Below are positions 62,885-64,000 of a DNA stretch of 64,000 nt, one piece after another (within the stretch, counting starts at the first letter, position 1; every line of letters begins with the position of its first letter). This DNA is from Liolophura sinensis. Its lineage: Eukaryota > Mollusca > Polyplacophora > Chitonida > Chitonidae. The translations under genes and the position numbers were made by a program. The stretch lies in assembly GCF_032854445.1 (NCBI RefSeq), contig NC_088302.1, positions 9,357,338-9,421,337 of the forward strand, given 5' to 3'. The notes beneath the pieces were generated by a model. The model had not been told where the DNA came from. It saw only the letters and a program-made list of their open reading frames with translations, and made no database searches.

Positions 62885-63215
62885 ACATGTAGCCTACTAT
62901 GTAGTACATATATAGGCCTTCCGTTCTAGAAAAGAAGGGATATTCTATAAAACAGCATACTGTGGAGCAGCACATGTATAGGGCTACCACTCAAAAAAGA
63001 ATGGGATATTTATATAAACAGCCTTCTATGGAGCAGCGCATATATAAATCTACTGTTCAAAAAAGAAGGGGATATTCTATATAAACGGCCTACTATGGAA
63101 TAGCACATGGATAGGCCAGCTATTAAACAAAAGAAAGGGATATTCTCTATGAATAAGCTACCATGCAGCAGCACATTCAAAAAGAAAAGGGATATTATAT
63201 GTAAACATGTCACAG
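62885..63215. repeat. Tandem repeat, about 62-bp unit, about five copies
   Basis: Units contain aaaaaagaagggatattcta + tataaacagcctactatgga + gcagcacatatatagg with moderate divergence. Confidence 0.85.
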
Positions 63216-63262
63216 CTATTATTATTCAATATGATTAATTTTATTGCAACCTGGGGATTTCT

Positions 63263-63385
63263 CATCCAGTCTGTGGGTTTCTCCTGGGCTCTGCTGGTTT
63301 CTTCCAATCATAATGCTGGCGGCTGTTGTTGAAGTGAAATATTCTTGAGTATGGCATAAAACGCCAATCAGGTAAATAAAAAGAT
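63263..63385 (+). mobile_element. tRNA-derived SINE, 3' part
   Basis: tgtgggtttctcctgggctc, ttccaatcataatgctggcg and gaaatattcttgagtatggc, ending in caggtaaataaaa. Confidence 0.72.
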
Positions 63386-63886
63386 TAATTTGATGAAATA
63401 ACGCTGGGACATCTGATAAAAGAAACACACTTTTTTGTCGTAATTTAATCAGTCAGATATATGAAAACTGATAACTCTGACTGAAAGTTTTGAAATGCCA
63501 GATCCCCTCCCAGATCCATTTGGCTATCATCATGGTAAACAACCTAGCTGTATTCCTCATATGACTATTCAAATTTAACGGCAATCATGTTTTTGAATAA
63601 TGTTAAAATGAACTGGAATAACCCCCGACTTTTTTAATAGCAGACTGTATTACAATCTCGAAATTCTACATCTTGAAAACATGTGGTGGTCATGCATGAA
63701 TTTATTCATTAGTTATTATTTATACAACAATTACATGTACTGCATAGAAAAGAGATTTGAAGATTATACATGTGTTTGCATGTTACACGAAGTTAAAAAT
63801 GTGCTGATGTCGTTCAGGGGGGGATAACTCTTTTGGCGCATATTTGTGCATACAAAGCTATTGTCCTTGGAGGTAGGAAAGAACTT

Positions 63887-63940
63887 GCCGTGAGAGGGCG
63901 CTAGAAGGTGATTTCCTGTCAACGGCAAAATGGCGTTTTG
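63887..63940 (+). promoter_or_regulatory. Possible promoter or first exon of the next gene
   Basis: gccgtgagagggcgctagaa resembles the CTCF core (AGRGGGCGCTA). It is followed by caaaATGGCGttt, a YY1-like context common at animal start sites. The ATG at 63930 opens only MAFCVRSLCRN before TAG in unspliced sequence; donors gtaact (63958) or gtaatg (63967) could follow. The window ends too soon to decide. Confidence 0.3.
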
Positions 63941-64000
63941 TGTTCGCTCACTTTGCCGTAACTAGGTAATGATAAAGTTTCAAAAATTCACGTCCAAAGC

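Overview
The window is animal nuclear DNA, most likely from a mollusc or another lophotrochozoan. Its genes have short exons with GT/AG boundaries inside AT-rich introns. There are many copies of a tRNA-derived SINE of a type I know from molluscan DNA, several MITE-like elements, and frequent TACATGTA octamers. The species assignment is inference.

Three protein-coding genes can be rebuilt exon by exon. (1) LRRC49, + strand, from 3705 (5' end not found) to the stop at 33403. It has fourteen phase-consistent exons coding for 668 residues: SDS22-type leucine-rich repeats, a charged helix, a Ser/Gly/Pro linker and a conserved C-terminal module. The human protein is a subunit of the tubulin polyglutamylase complex. 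Two extra ATG-initiated exons (15626-15735 and 20824-20978) lie in its largest intron, and both end in the phase needed to join the next constitutive exon. (2) A REEP5/REEP6-type ER-shaping gene, - strand, with five coding exons from 53333 down to 42424 and a 200-residue product. It also has a candidate 33-bp in-frame cassette exon. (3) An ERK3/ERK4-type atypical MAP kinase (MAPK6/MAPK4 group), + strand, with four coding exons from 56411 to 61299 and a 746-residue product.

Layout: 1-3704 is repeat-bearing sequence without a confident exon. LRRC49 occupies 3705-33403 and its introns hold most of the mobile elements. These include a decayed THAP-domain transposon, a 1.4-kb element with inverted subterminal repeats, SINEs, a 1.5-kb minisatellite, and a 30-bp tandem array built from the gene's own 3' splice site. 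The 33.4-42.4 kb segment lies between the convergent LRRC49 and REEP genes and holds two minisatellites and a long palindrome. REEP and the MAP kinase are head to head around 53.3-53.5 kb, where a full CRE (TGACGTCA) and a likely non-coding + strand first exon suggest a bidirectional promoter. Downstream of the kinase lie SINE fragments and a 62-bp tandem array. At the right edge a YY1-like ATGGCG context and a CTCF-like motif may mark the start of another + strand gene.

The three genes share no pathway; they are ordinary neighbours in a metazoan genome. The most unusual content is the splice-acceptor minisatellite, the alternative LRRC49 first exons, and the ERK3-like kinase whose activation loop differs from the vertebrate SEG/SPR signature.
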